A DNA stretch of 64,000 nucleotides from an uncultured Anaeroplasmataceae bacterium (GCA_944325035.1 CALUYM010000003.1:62001-126000); one strand, 5' to 3'. Positions 30,187-39,492 are shown, counted from the stretch's first letter. A program made the numbers and translations. The notes: a model not told the origin generated them from the letters alone.

Positions 30187-30236
30187 AAAAAGTCAAAATT
30201 TGAATGATATGTTTCAGATTTTGACTTTTATTATTT
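30187..30236 (+). terminator. Terminator of riboswitch operon 1
   Basis: AAAAGTCAAAAT pairs with ATTTTGACTTTT, with T-rich sequence after it. Confidence 0.8.
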
Positions 30237-30326
30237 ACATCAAATATATTTTTATCATAAAATAAATTTGTAGAGATTTGATTTAATTTACGATATAATA
30301 TTATTCGCTAGAGAGGAGGTCTTAAA

Positions 30327-30947
30327 ATGATTTTTATACACAAACTTTCTAATATAATTTCAAAGGTTGATTTAAGTGTCGCAAAATTTGCTAATAATAC
30401 ACTCCATAAATTTGGAAATTTATTTACTATCTTTATGCGTATTTATACTACACTTGGGAATAATGGCTTTATCTTTGGTATTGTTATGTTACCGATGTTT
30501 TTCTTTAAAACAACAAGAGAAGGTGCCTGTCTAATTTTCTTCGCTATGCTTTATGGATATATTATAACTAATATATTACTAAAGAATACTTTTGCAAGAC
30601 CTCGCCCATTTATGCGTGTTTCGAGCCAATACCATCAATGGTGGGAAGAAGCTGGTTCTTTACAAGAATCTGGATTTTCATTTCCATCTGGGCATACTAC
30701 TGCAGCAATGGCTTTTGCAGTAGTTATGTTTTATTTCTGTAGAAAAGATGTTTCATGGTTATTTTTTATAATTCCAATCCTAATGGCTTTTTCAAGAATT
30801 TATTTTATGGTCCACTATTTGAGTGATGTTGCTGTAGCTTTAATAATGGGAGCTATTTGTGCTATTTTCGGAATTATTACTGTCCATTATTTAGTTCGAA
30901 TTGAATCACTGATGCCATTTTTTAATTTTCCAAGTGTAAATGGTTAA
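30327..30947 (+). CDS. PAP2-family membrane phosphatase
   Basis: A 206-residue membrane protein with about six helices and the three PAP2 phosphatase motifs: K-N-T-F-A-R-P-R-P, P-S-G-H-T-T, and S-R-I-Y-F-M-V-H-Y-L-S-D with the catalytic His. Likely substrates are phosphatidylglycerol phosphate, phosphatidate or undecaprenyl diphosphate; the sequence alone does not decide. GAGAGGAGGT precedes the ATG. Single-gene unit with its own terminator. Confidence 0.88.
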   Translation: MIFIHKLSNIISKVDLSVAKFANNTLHKFGNLFTIFMRIYTTLGNNGFIFGIVMLPMFFFKTTREGACLIFFAMLYGYIITNILLKNTFARPRPFMRVSSQYHQWWEEAGSLQESGFSFPSGHTTAAMAFAVVMFYFCRKDVSWLFFIIPILMAFSRIYFMVHYLSDVAVALIMGAICAIFGIITVHYLVRIESLMPFFNFPSVNG

Positions 30948-30975
30948 AAACCTATCAAGTAGATAGGTTTTTTAA
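30947..30975. terminator. Terminator between PAP2 and proC
   Basis: AAACCTATC with GATAGGTTT and a T run on the plus strand, right after the stop codon; the A run on the other side lets it serve proC as well. Confidence 0.82.
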
Positions 30976-30995
30976 TATTATTTAAGTTTTAAATA

Positions 30996-31766
30996 TTATT
31001 TGTTTTCTATTTCCTTAATCGCTTCAATGATAGAGCTTCTAAATCCATTTTTCTCTAAAATGCCGACACCTTTAATAGTTGTACCACCTGGTGAACAAAC
31101 TGCATCCTTCATTTGTCCTGGATGAAGTTTGCTCGTTTGTTGTAGCTTTCCAGTACCTATTAAAACTTGACTGGCAAAACGATAACTTTGTTCTCTAGTT
31201 AAGCCAAACATAACACCAGCATCACCTAAAGCTTCAATGAACATAGCAGCGTAAGCTGGAGTACAACCAGATACAGTTCCTGCTAAACTAAAATGTTCAG
31301 TATCAATTGTTTCAATTAATCCAAGTTCACTAAACACATCTTCAAATGTGGAAAACTCATCATTTGTTAAAGAATTAATTGTTTCATAAACTATAATTCC
31401 TTCCCCAACAGCTACGGGAGTATTAGGACAGATACTTATATGATGAATATTTGGAATAAATTCTTCAATGGTACTGAATGTTAATCCAGCTACAACAGAA
31501 ATTAAAATTTTATCTGCTAAGTATTCTTTTATCTCAGAAAAAATTTGAGAAACTTGATAAGGTTTAACAGCTAAAACTACGAAATCAACACTATCAATCA
31601 ATTCCTTATTATTTTTACAAGGCGTAACATTATATTTTAAAGTATTTGAGACTAGTTTTTCATAATTTCTAGCTGATGCATACATTTTAACTTTATTATT
31701 TAAATTGAAGCCACTCGCCATAGCACTTGCTATATTTCCAAATCCGATAAAACCAATCTTTATCAT
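30996..31766 (-). CDS. proC: Pyrroline-5-carboxylate reductase
   Basis: A 256-residue reductase of the last step of proline synthesis. It has the N-terminal NAD(P) fold I-G-F-I-G-F-G-N-I-A-S-A-M, V-L-A-V-K-P-Y-Q near residue 70, and the C-terminal signature S-P-G-G-T-T-I-K-G-V. Alone and divergent from the magnesium unit. Confidence 0.95.
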   Translation of the reverse strand: MIKIGFIGFGNIASAMASGFNLNNKVKMYASARNYEKLVSNTLKYNVTPCKNNKELIDSVDFVVLAVKPYQVSQIFSEIKEYLADKILISVVAGLTFSTIEEFIPNIHHISICPNTPVAVGEGIIVYETINSLTNDEFSTFEDVFSELGLIETIDTEHFSLAGTVSGCTPAYAAMFIEALGDAGVMFGLTREQSYRFASQVLIGTGKLQQTSKLHPGQMKDAVCSPGGTTIKGVGILEKNGFRSSIIEAIKEIENK

Positions 31767-31851
31767 TTAACCACTACCTTTCCTAATCTAATTATACACT
31801 AGAATTAATCTAAAATAAAAATAAAGATTAGATTTTAAGACTGGCTAAGGG

Positions 31852-31880
31852 TTGACATAACATAGTAACTGTACTATAAT
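31852..31880 (+). promoter_or_regulatory. Promoter of the mgtA unit
   Basis: TTGACA (31852-31857) and TATAAT (31875-31880), perfect boxes with a 17-base spacer. Confidence 0.92.
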
Positions 31881-31889
31881 CACTATGCA

Positions 31890-32081
31890 ATAAAGGAATT
31901 CGGTAAGTAAGGCTACTTGAAAGATATGGATCACTGCCGCAAAATGATGGAGACATCATGCGCTGGTTTGAACAGGCTTTGTCGTATTAAGGCTTAGCAT
32001 AATGTGATTTCACCGCTTTTAAGAGTTAAAGCTCAAACGATGACATCTTTTCATCCTGTCGTTGTTTGATAGGATTTTTTT
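31890..32081 (+). promoter_or_regulatory. M-box magnesium riboswitch with terminator
   Basis: The leader has the M-box landmarks: GGTAAGTAAGGCTAC at 31901-31915, GGATCACTGCCGCAAAA, the ATGATGG...CATCATG hairpin with CGCTGG, GGCTTAGCATAATG, and TAAAGCTC. The expression platform is clear. ATCCTGTC (32053-32060) pairs with GATAGGAT (32068-32075) before a T run, while AAACGATGACA upstream can pair instead with TGTCGTTGTTT as antiterminator. High Mg2+ should stop transcription. Fits the Mg2+ transporter downstream. Confidence 0.93.
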
Positions 32082-32111
32082 ATTAGTATTAAAAAGGAGG
32101 ACAAAGCTGAT

Positions 32112-32180
32112 ATGGAAAATAGTAGTAGTGGGCCTAGTTTAGGTCCATCCAACAAGGCCTGTTGGCTTTGTTTAAGATAA
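32112..32180 (+). CDS. Leader peptide ORF upstream of mgtA
   Basis: A 22-codon ORF between the riboswitch terminator and mgtA, with a strong AAGGAGG site 11 bases before its ATG. The peptide is M-E-N-S-S-S-G-P-S-L-G-P-S-N-K-A-C-W-L-C-L-R, given as single residues; it has two G-P-S units and a C-W-L-C. It has no membrane segment. It overlaps hairpins that can refold with the mgtA start region, so translation of it may set mgtA output, as mgtL does in Salmonella (analogy, not homology). Confidence 0.6.
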   Translation: MENSSSGPSLGPSNKACWLCLR

Positions 32181-32198
32181 ATCGCCTAGACTAGGCTC
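32130..32198 (+). promoter_or_regulatory. Alternative hairpins in the mgtA leader
   Basis: Local hairpins: 32130-32146 (GGGCCTA with TAGGTCC), 32149-32165 (CCAACA with TGTTGG) and 32184-32196 (GCCTAG-A-CTAGGC). Instead, 32130-32143 can pair with 32185-32198 over 14 base pairs including two G-U wobbles. A ribosome on the leader ORF would block the first strand and release the second, which ends just before the mgtA start. Confidence 0.6.
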
Positions 32199-32204
32199 AT
32201 ACTT

Positions 32205-34700
32205 TTGTCAGTTGAGAAAGGTATGAAAAAAATATTAAAAGGTTTAACTTCGTTTGAAGTTAAACAAAATCAAGAAAAGTATGGTAAAAACATCTTACCA
32301 ACTGTTAAAAATCGACGAGTATTACGAATTTTAGCAGCCATTTTTAATCCATTTAACATTATACTATTAGGTATAATTGGTGTATCATTGTTTACTGATG
32401 TTTTCTTAGCCGATGCCAGTGATTATACAACCATTATCATCATTTCAACAATGATAGTTTTAAGTACTGGTATAAAAATTATTCAAGAGGAAAAGTCAGA
32501 AAAAAGTCTGCGATCTTTAAAGATGGAGACAATAGGTCAAATTGAAGTTGTTCGAGATGAAATTAATCAAAAAATTGATACAACCGAATTGACAATTAAT
32601 GATTTAGTAGTTCTGAAAATGGGTGATATTGTTCCATGTGATTTAGAAGTTTTAGAATCTTTTAGTTCGCTTGTAGATGAATCAGTCTTAACGGGAGAAA
32701 GTGAACCGATACTAAAAGAAGAAGGTTCAACTTTAATAATGGCGAGTATTATTAAATCAGGTATGGTAAAAGCTAGAGTAGTTAGGCTAGCCAATGATAC
32801 TGAATATGGGCAAATGTCGATTAAATTAAAAAGTAAAAAAGAAAAAACTAACTTTGAAAAAGGTATAAATAAAGTAGCTATGGTTTTAATTATATTTATG
32901 ATTATAGTTGTACCATTTATTTTTCTAATTAATGGTTTAACAAAACATGATTGGTTAGCTGCTTTATTATTTGCCTTGACTATTGCGGTTGGATTAACAC
33001 CTGAAATGTTACCACTTATTGTGACAAGTTGTTTGGCTAAAGGTGTAATGGTTTTAAGTAAAGAGAAAACTATTGTAAAAGATTTAAATGTTATTCAAGA
33101 TTTTGGTGCTATGGATGTTCTTTGTACTGATAAAACAGGAACACTAACTGAAAATAAAATTGAACTTATTGGTTCATTAAATGTAGTAGGACATAATGAT
33201 GAGCAAGTTTTAAACTTAGCATATCTAAATAGTTTTTACCAAGAAGGTTTTAAAAATGCAGTTGATGAGGCTATTTTAGATAAAAATTTAGAATTAGATT
33301 TTATTAAATATGATGAACATCCTTATGATTTTACAAGAAAAATGGTTAGTATTTATGGCCAATATCAAAATCATAATATTTTAATCACTAAAGGGGCAAG
33401 TAAAGAAGTTTTAAGTAAATGTAAATACTATGAAATGGAAGGAAAACAATATCCTATTACAGACTCTTTTTTAAATGATTTTAAGAAAATAGAAACTAAA
33501 TATTTAAAAAAAGGATTAAGGATATTATTATTAGCAGTTAATTTTTCTAATGAGGAAGATAATTTAATTTTAGTTGGATTTTTAACTTTAACGGATATTC
33601 CTAAAAAAAGTGCAAAACAAGCTATTTTAAGCTTAAAAGAATCAGGCATAAGTACAAAAATTTTGACTGGTGATACTTTATTTAATGCTAAATATATCTG
33701 TCAAGAAATTGGGCTTTCGGATTTAAAAATGATATCAGGTGAAGAGTTGGATCTACTTGATGATAAGAAATTACATCAAGTGATAGAAGACTATCAAGTT
33801 TTTGCTAAACTTACACCAAATCATAAGGAATTAATAATAAAAGTACTAAAGGAAAATGGACACACAGTAGGATTTATGGGAGATGGAGTTAATGACGTGT
33901 TGGCTCTTCGCCAAGCTGATGTAGCGATTTCTTTTAAAGATGCAACCGAAATTGCCCAAAGAGTTAGCAAAGTTATACTTTTAGAAAATGATTTAAATGT
34001 TTTAAATAAAGGGGTAAGAGAAGGTCGTAAGATTTATATTAATATGCTAAAATATATTAAAAGTACATTGGCATCTAATTTTGGAAACATTATTTCAATA
34101 GTGGTTGCATCATTGATTTTACCTTTCTTACCAATGTTAAGTTTTCAAATTTTAATCCTAAATTTAGCTTATGATATAGCAATGGCAATTATTCCTTGGG
34201 ATAATGTGGATGAAGCATATTTAAAAGAACCAAAGAAGTGGAATGCTAGTGATTTAAAACGCATAATGTTCACCTTTGGACCAGTTAGTTCGATTTTTGA
34301 TATTATTACATACTTAGTTTTATTCTTTATTATTTGTCCAGCTGTATCAGGTGGAAAGTTTTATGAAGCCAGTTGTAATGAAGCTGTATTTATATCAGTT
34401 TTCCACACTGGTTGGTTCATCGAATCAATGTGGACTCAAACATTAATTATTCAAGTTATGCGTACGGATAAGATTCACTTCATTAAATCAATGCCAAGTA
34501 TTAAACTAGTGGCATTTAGTATTGTTGCAACAATAGCATTGACAGTTTTACCATATACTAAATTTGGAGTTACGTTAGGGTTTAATCCGTTACCTCTTAG
34601 TTTTTATATTTTTTTGCTTTTAGTTGTTAGTACTTATTTATTATTAGTAAGTATAGTTAAGAAAAAATATATAGCCAAAAATGAATATTTATTAGCATAA
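32205..34700 (+). CDS. mgtA: Magnesium-transporting P-type ATPase
   Basis: An 831-residue P3B-type ATPase importing Mg2+. Landmarks: the actuator T-G-E-S, phosphorylation site D-K-T-G-T-L-T, G-D-G-V-N-D in the hinge, the helix-4 P-E-M-L-P and about ten membrane helices. The N-terminal tail is short compared with E. coli MgtA. The start is uncertain: TTG 32205 has a poor ribosome site; ATG 32223 has GAGAAAGG almost touching it. The weak start agrees with translational control by the leader hairpins. Confidence 0.94.
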   Translation: MSVEKGMKKILKGLTSFEVKQNQEKYGKNILPTVKNRRVLRILAAIFNPFNIILLGIIGVSLFTDVFLADASDYTTIIIISTMIVLSTGIKIIQEEKSEKSLRSLKMETIGQIEVVRDEINQKIDTTELTINDLVVLKMGDIVPCDLEVLESFSSLVDESVLTGESEPILKEEGSTLIMASIIKSGMVKARVVRLANDTEYGQMSIKLKSKKEKTNFEKGINKVAMVLIIFMIIVVPFIFLINGLTKHDWLAALLFALTIAVGLTPEMLPLIVTSCLAKGVMVLSKEKTIVKDLNVIQDFGAMDVLCTDKTGTLTENKIELIGSLNVVGHNDEQVLNLAYLNSFYQEGFKNAVDEAILDKNLELDFIKYDEHPYDFTRKMVSIYGQYQNHNILITKGASKEVLSKCKYYEMEGKQYPITDSFLNDFKKIETKYLKKGLRILLLAVNFSNEEDNLILVGFLTLTDIPKKSAKQAILSLKESGISTKILTGDTLFNAKYICQEIGLSDLKMISGEELDLLDDKKLHQVIEDYQVFAKLTPNHKELIIKVLKENGHTVGFMGDGVNDVLALRQADVAISFKDATEIAQRVSKVILLENDLNVLNKGVREGRKIYINMLKYIKSTLASNFGNIISIVVASLILPFLPMLSFQILILNLAYDIAMAIIPWDNVDEAYLKEPKKWNASDLKRIMFTFGPVSSIFDIITYLVLFFIICPAVSGGKFYEASCNEAVFISVFHTGWFIESMWTQTLIIQVMRTDKIHFIKSMPSIKLVAFSIVATIALTVLPYTKFGVTLGFNPLPLSFYIFLLLVVSTYLLLVSIVKKKYIAKNEYLLA

Positions 34701-34722
34701 AAGGACAGTCTTGTCCTTTTTT
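34699..34722 (+). terminator. Terminator of mgtA
   Basis: AAAAGGACA with TGTCCTTTT and further T, overlapping the stop codon. Confidence 0.85.
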
Positions 34723-34801
34723 ATTATATTGGAAAAATATATAGATTTATCAAAAATAACGAGATTATTTGTAATATTATACCAAGTTAATATATATTTA
34801 T

Positions 34802-34834
34802 AAAAAAAGCTTCTAACCAAAGTTAAAAGCTTTT
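34802..34834 (-). terminator. Terminator of the lysS operon
   Basis: AAAAGCTT.TAAC with GTTA.AAGCTTTT, read on the minus strand, followed by a T run just after the acetyltransferase stop. Confidence 0.8.
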
Positions 34835-35348
34835 ATAAAACATATTCAAATGCTTCTCGTTTATTATCAATATCTAGCTCAGCTAATGTTATTTCTCCAC
34901 AGTGCTTAAAACCTGTTTTATTTAAAAGAGATAACATCGCATGATTAATTTTGTGAGTATCAACTTTTATTGAGATTAAGCCAGCTTTTTTTGCTAGTTT
35001 TTTGGCTTCGTCAATAATAAAATGACCAACTCCACTACCCAATGCAGCATCAGAAACGGCAATTCGATGAATTGTTAAATAATTATTTTCCTCAGTTATC
35101 CATTTCCCATTAATTACACCGTAATTTTCATCATATCCCTGAATTAAAGCAGCAAGTCCTAATAGATTATTTTCTTGACAAACATAAAGATTTCCATTTT
35201 TTATGTCATTCAAAATAGTTTCTCTAGATGGATAACCATCACCAGTATTCCATTGAAGAGAACCTGTTTGTTTTAAACGAAAGCGTGCCTGTTCAATAAT
35301 TTGGCACGCTTCATTTAAATCATTTAGATTAGCTTGACGAAAAATCAT
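34833..35348 (-). CDS. GNAT-family N-acetyltransferase
   Basis: A 171-residue acetyltransferase. Motif B/A region: Y-L-T-I-H-R-I-A-V-S followed by G-S-G-V-G-H-F-I-I-D-E-A, the acetyl-CoA pyrophosphate loop, and the late N-x-x-M-L-S-L-L-N-K-T-G-F-K segment. The substrate is unknown. Its ATG shares a base with the stop of the upstream gene, so it is the last gene of the lysS operon. Confidence 0.85.
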   Translation of the reverse strand: MIFRQANLNDLNEACQIIEQARFRLKQTGSLQWNTGDGYPSRETILNDIKNGNLYVCQENNLLGLAALIQGYDENYGVINGKWITEENNYLTIHRIAVSDAALGSGVGHFIIDEAKKLAKKAGLISIKVDTHKINHAMLSLLNKTGFKHCGEITLAELDIDNKREAFEYVL

Positions 35349-35935
35349 TATTTAATCATTTCTCCAAAAACGGCATCGACATAATCTACATCACTATCAG
35401 AATTTTTAATCAAATCAAGATCTAAAGCAACCTCATACATGATTTCATTAATTCCTTGATAGTTTTCAAAAATTTCTGTAGTAATATCATCAAGAAGCCC
35501 AAATAGCTCATCAGGTACCTCTTCATGTTTTTCAATATATTCATTAACTTTATCTTCAAATTTAGAAAGTTTGTCGTAATCTTTTTGGCTATAATTAGGA
35601 GTATCTAATAATTCAGCTTCAAAGTCATGGATATAAAGTAATAGATTAATAGTCTTACTATTTTTATCCATTTCTTTAATGTTTCCACGATATTCAGATT
35701 TTAGAATTGTAGAAATTGTTAAAAAATGGTCGTGGATATAATTAAAACCACTTTCAAAAATAACTTCTAATTCGGGACTTAATTCACCGTCATCAACATA
35801 TTGATTATATAAAGTATCAACGACTAAAATTGTGTGTGAAAATCTTGAAATAATCTTACTTTTAATGGTTATTAAACCATTGATTAATTCATGGTTTCCA
35901 AACTTCCAGTTAGCATAATCTGTATAAATATCCAT
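35348..35935 (-). CDS. Acidic helical protein of unknown function in the lysS operon
   Basis: A 195-residue, strongly acidic, helix-rich soluble protein without cysteines, signal or membrane segment. I recognise no family. It lies one base after lysS and overlaps the acetyltransferase gene by one base, so all three genes are probably translated together. The link to lysine charging may only be positional. Confidence 0.65.
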   Translation of the reverse strand: MDIYTDYANWKFGNHELINGLITIKSKIISRFSHTILVVDTLYNQYVDDGELSPELEVIFESGFNYIHDHFLTISTILKSEYRGNIKEMDKNSKTINLLLYIHDFEAELLDTPNYSQKDYDKLSKFEDKVNEYIEKHEEVPDELFGLLDDITTEIFENYQGINEIMYEVALDLDLIKNSDSDVDYVDAVFGEMIK

Positions 35936-35936
35936 A

Positions 35937-37415
35937 TTATCTTGACTTCATTTGTGGGAATAGAAGAACATCACGAATTGAGTCTGAATTAGTTAATAAC
36001 ATAACTAAACGGTCAATACCAATACCGATACCTCCAGCAGGTGGCATACCATATTGTAAAGCTTCAACGAAATCCATATCAATATCATTAGCTTCATCAT
36101 TTCCTAAGTTTCTTTCTTTTAATTGTTCTTCAAAACGTTCTAATTGATCAATTGGATCGTTTAATTCAGAGAAAGCATTTGCATATTCTTTACCATCGAT
36201 AAATAATTCAAAACGATCAGTAAAGCGAGGATCATTATCATTCTTCTTAGCAAGTGGAGAAATCTCGATTGGGTGACCATATACGATTGTAGGTTGAACT
36301 AACAATTCTTCACAGTACTTTTCAAAGAATTCATTGATAATGTGACCAACACCAGTAAAGTGTGGTTCAACTTTAATTCCGTGTTCTTGTGCTAATTTAC
36401 ATGCATCTTCAAATGAAATTTGTTGCCAGAAATCAACACCACATGCTTCTTTAATGGCATCAACCATATTTAAACGACGGAAGTTACCTAAGTTAATGAT
36501 CTTATCACCCTTAGGAATTTCTAGAGTTCCACACACTTCCATAGCTACTTTTTGGAATAGATTTTCAACTAAATCCATCATACCTTCATAGTCTGAATAT
36601 GCTTTGTACGCTTCAATAGTTGTAAATTCAGGATTATGTGTTGAGTCAATTCCTTCATTTCGGAAAATACGACCGATTTCATAAACACCTTCCATACCAC
36701 CAACTAATAGACGTTTTAAGTTTAATTCAGTAGCAATACGTAAATAGTAAGGCATATCAAGAGCATTATAGTGAGTTACGAATGGACGTGCTGCAGCTCC
36801 ACCTAGAATAGGAGTTAAAACTGGAGTTTCGACCTCAACAAATCCGTCTTCATCAAAGTATTTTTGAATAGCACGAATAATTTGTGGACGCATAAATGCA
36901 ACTTTACGAGCATCATCGTTCATAATTAAATCTAAATAGCGACGGCGTCTAGCCTCTTCAACATCTTGTAAACCATGGAATTTTTCTGGTAATGGACGTA
37001 AGGCTTTTACTAAGTGTGTAAATTTTTCGCACTTTACAGTTAATGCCTCTGTCTTAGTACGGAAAACATATCCAGCGATACCTACGATATCACCGATATC
37101 TGATTTGATGAAAGTATCATAGTTTTCTTCACCAATAATTTCTTTTGAAATATAAACCTGAGTAATACCATATTTATCTTGTAAATCGATAAATCCGATT
37201 TTACCTTGACGACGTTTAGCTTTAATTCTACCAGCTACTATAACTTCGTTTTTACTTGCTTCAAGTTCTTCTCCACTAAAGCTTGCAAACTTTTCTTGAA
37301 TATCTTTAGCATTTGAAGTACGATCAAACTTTTGACCAAAAGGATTAATTCCTTTGTCTTTTAAATATGTTAGTTTATCACGGCGTACGCGTTCTTGTTC
37401 TGTTAACTTTTCCAT
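35937..37415 (-). CDS. lysS: Lysyl-tRNA synthetase, class II
   Basis: A 492-residue class II enzyme. The N-terminal OB-fold (about 55-160) binds the anticodon; class II motif 2 is [15 protein letters not shown], and motif 3 is [11 protein letters not shown]. The site AAGGAGG precedes ATG 37415. No T-box was found upstream, which agrees with class II LysRS genes usually lacking one. The stretch 37416-37645 holds only AT-rich DNA and a probable promoter (TATACT near 37450, minus strand). Confidence 0.96.
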   Translation of the reverse strand: MEKLTEQERVRRDKLTYLKDKGINPFGQKFDRTSNAKDIQEKFASFSGEELEASKNEVIVAGRIKAKRRQGKIGFIDLQDKYGITQVYISKEIIGEENYDTFIKSDIGDIVGIAGYVFRTKTEALTVKCEKFTHLVKALRPLPEKFHGLQDVEEARRRRYLDLIMNDDARKVAFMRPQIIRAIQKYFDEDGFVEVETPVLTPILGGAAARPFVTHYNALDMPYYLRIATELNLKRLLVGGMEGVYEIGRIFRNEGIDSTHNPEFTTIEAYKAYSDYEGMMDLVENLFQKVAMEVCGTLEIPKGDKIINLGNFRRLNMVDAIKEACGVDFWQQISFEDACKLAQEHGIKVEPHFTGVGHIINEFFEKYCEELLVQPTIVYGHPIEISPLAKKNDNDPRFTDRFELFIDGKEYANAFSELNDPIDQLERFEEQLKERNLGNDEANDIDMDFVEALQYGMPPAGGIGIGIDRLVMLLTNSDSIRDVLLFPQMKSR

Positions 37416-37645
37416 AAAAAAAAGCCTCCTTAAATTATTCGACTTAGTATATCATATTTTTAATAAAAAGTATAGTTAATTAGATTTTTTTGGCCGCATA
37501 TAGAAGTATGTATTTTATAATTTATCTAACTTATAAATTATATGTATTTTAGAAATATAGACATATTGAGTTAAGATATAAAAATTAATATTATCCTATA
37601 AATGTTATTAGGCTATTACTATTTTTTGATTGAGTATTTTATATA

Positions 37646-38062
37646 TTAAAATAGTTCATATTTAGATTTTTTTAAATATGGGAATTTTTTATAATAAGTT
37701 CTTAAATCCTTTCTTTTCTTTAAATGCCTTCTAAACTTTAATATAATAGGGGGAATTAATATTTTTTTAATAAATATATAGATAATTCTTATTATATAGT
37801 AAATGTTATTTATATTAGACTTAAATATAGAACGTATTTTCAATGTTAACATAAAGGAAATAAACATTATTAGAATTAAATAAGGATGGGTGGTTATAAA
37901 AATTTTATCTATTAAAATGAAATAAAGGCTGATATAAAGTAAAGAAAAGAAGCTGTCTTTTATAAAGCTTCTTTTCTTAAAGTTTAGGAAACTATAGACA
38001 TAACCATAGAAAAAGCCTAAAGTTATGTGAATAATTAATTTCGCAAATTCAGTATTAATCAT
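37646..38062 (-). CDS. yabQ: Spore cortex protein YabQ-like
   Basis: A 138-residue membrane protein with about four hydrophobic helices in the first 105 residues and a Lys/Arg/Tyr-rich tail. Sequence similarity alone is weak, but its size, topology and four-base overlap with yabP match the yabPQ pair. In B. subtilis YabQ sits in the outer forespore membrane and is needed for cortex formation. Expected to be made under mother-cell sigma factors. Confidence 0.65.
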   Translation of the reverse strand: MINTEFAKLIIHITLGFFYGYVYSFLNFKKRSFIKDSFFSLLYISLYFILIDKIFITTHPYLILIMFISFMLTLKIRSIFKSNINNIYYIIRIIYIFIKKILIPPIILKFRRHLKKRKDLRTYYKKFPYLKKSKYELF

Positions 38063-38310
38063 GCAAACAGCTTTTTGACAAAACTTTCTTTATTTTTTTT
38101 TATTACACCGAAGTTTAAATTACTGATTAATCCCTTAACTACAAGATTTGTTTGACTTTCATTAATACTTGCTAGTTCAAGGTTTTCGCCTGTAATAATT
38201 AAACTTGTATAATCAAGTTCAATTATCGCACGTTTGGGTGTAATTTCGACTAATTTTTTAACATTTTCTAAACTTAAAACTGATTTATCTTGTAACTTAA
38301 TTTCATTCAT
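38059..38310 (-). CDS. yabP: Sporulation protein YabP
   Basis: An 83-residue protein of the YabP/YqfC family: N-E-I-K-L-Q-D-K at the start, V-K-K-L-V-E-I, then the beta-strand series I-I-E-L-D-Y-T-S-L-I-I-T-G-E-N-L-E-L and V-V-K-G-L-I. ATG 38310 fits the family; further upstream sequence is unlike it. It acts in the mother cell at the forespore surface. In B. subtilis yabP lies beside rqcP (yabO); here they are 5 kb apart. Confidence 0.8.
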   Translation of the reverse strand: MNEIKLQDKSVLSLENVKKLVEITPKRAIIELDYTSLIITGENLELASINESQTNLVVKGLISNLNFGVIKKNKESFVKKLFA

Positions 38311-38416
38311 ACCATCACCGCTCAATTTTATGTTAGTTAATTTGAAAATATCCCTGCTTATTGAAAATGAATGGTGCATGTGTTAGAATTTAGAAAGTGA
38401 AAGATAGGTGTTTGTT

Positions 38417-39253
38417 ATGGGTTTTATCAATATTTTAAAAGCAATTTTATTTGGCATTGTTGAAGGTATCACTGAATGGCTTCCAATTTCTAGTACAGGA
38501 CATTTGATCATATTAGAAGATATTTTAAAGTGTCAAGAAACATTTGGAAAAGAATTTTGGGATTTATTTTTAGTTGTGATTCAATTAGGGGCGATTTTAG
38601 CTGTTGTTATTTGTTTTTTTGGTAAGTTATGGCCGTTTGGTAGTAAAAAGACTAAAGAAGAAAAAGTTCATACTTGGTTGATTTGGAGAAATGTTTTAAT
38701 CGCATGTATTCCTGCAGCAGTTATTGGTCTTTTATTCGATGATTGGTTAGATGAACATTTTTATAACTTTATTACAGTTGCGATAATGTTAATATTATAT
38801 GGTATTTTATTTATTATCATAGAAATATTTAATAAGAAACGTGAATTTAAATTTAGTGATTGTAAAGAAATGACATGGAAGACAGCGTTAATTGTTGGAT
38901 TAGTTCAATTGTTAGCTTTAATTCCCGGAACATCTCGTAGTGGCGTTACAATCTTAGGGGCGATGTTAATTGGTTTTGACCGAGCAAGTTCAGCTGAATT
39001 TTCTTTCTTTCTTTCGATTCCTGTGATGTTTGGAGCATCGTTATTAAAGTTTGGTAAGTTCTTTATTGATGGAAATGCTTTAAACAGCTCACAAGTTTCA
39101 TTTTTATTAGTTGGTACTATTATCGCATTCTTAGTTAGTATTGTTGTAATTAAGTTTTTACTTAAATTTATTAGAAAGCATGATTTTACAGGATTTGGTG
39201 TTTACCGAACCATTCTAGGTGTTATTTTAATTATATATTTCTTTATACAATAG
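38417..39253 (+). CDS. uppP: Undecaprenyl-diphosphatase
   Basis: A 278-residue membrane enzyme (BacA/UppP) that recycles the peptidoglycan lipid carrier; overproduction gives bacitracin resistance. Motif 1 is E-G-I-T-E-W-L-P-I-S-S-T-G-H, motif 2 is P-G-T-S-R-S-G-V-T, and about eight membrane helices are visible. I take ATG 38417; a GTG at 38408 lies on the ribosome site. Divergent from yabP. Confidence 0.95.
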   Translation: MGFINILKAILFGIVEGITEWLPISSTGHLIILEDILKCQETFGKEFWDLFLVVIQLGAILAVVICFFGKLWPFGSKKTKEEKVHTWLIWRNVLIACIPAAVIGLLFDDWLDEHFYNFITVAIMLILYGILFIIIEIFNKKREFKFSDCKEMTWKTALIVGLVQLLALIPGTSRSGVTILGAMLIGFDRASSAEFSFFLSIPVMFGASLLKFGKFFIDGNALNSSQVSFLLVGTIIAFLVSIVVIKFLLKFIRKHDFTGFGVYRTILGVILIIYFFIQ

Positions 39254-39278
39254 ATGGCTTGTACATCTATTTTTTTCT
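39249..39278 (+). terminator. Terminator of uppP
   Basis: AATAGATG with CATCTATT, then a T run; it overlaps the stop. Confidence 0.85.
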
Positions 39279-39434
39279 TGAAAATGATAAGAATATTATT
39301 GAAACCTAACTTTTATTTTAAAACTTTAATCATTGTTCTGACAAATTATTTGATTGATATACTATAAGTTTATAGAAAGTATGAAATAATAAGTGTATTT
39401 TATAAATATTCAGGTAATTTATATATTTTAGCTA

Positions 39435-39463
39435 ACTATTTTAGAAAAATGTGCTAAAATAGT
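39435..39463 (+). promoter_or_regulatory. Perfect dyad over the M28 peptidase promoter
   Basis: ACTATTTTAG (39435-39444) and CTAAAATAGT (39454-39463) are a perfect 10-base inverted repeat with a nine-base spacer. The right arm contains the TAAAAT that best fits the -10, so a bound repressor would block it. No regulator can be named. The rest of 39279-39492 holds nothing else I can identify. Confidence 0.45.
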
Positions 39464-39492
39464 AATAATTATAGGAAGAAAAAGGTGATAAT

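Noticed and set aside
37416..37645. T-box or other riboswitch before lysS
   Set aside because: The upstream region is AT-rich without T-box or lysine-riboswitch core sequences.
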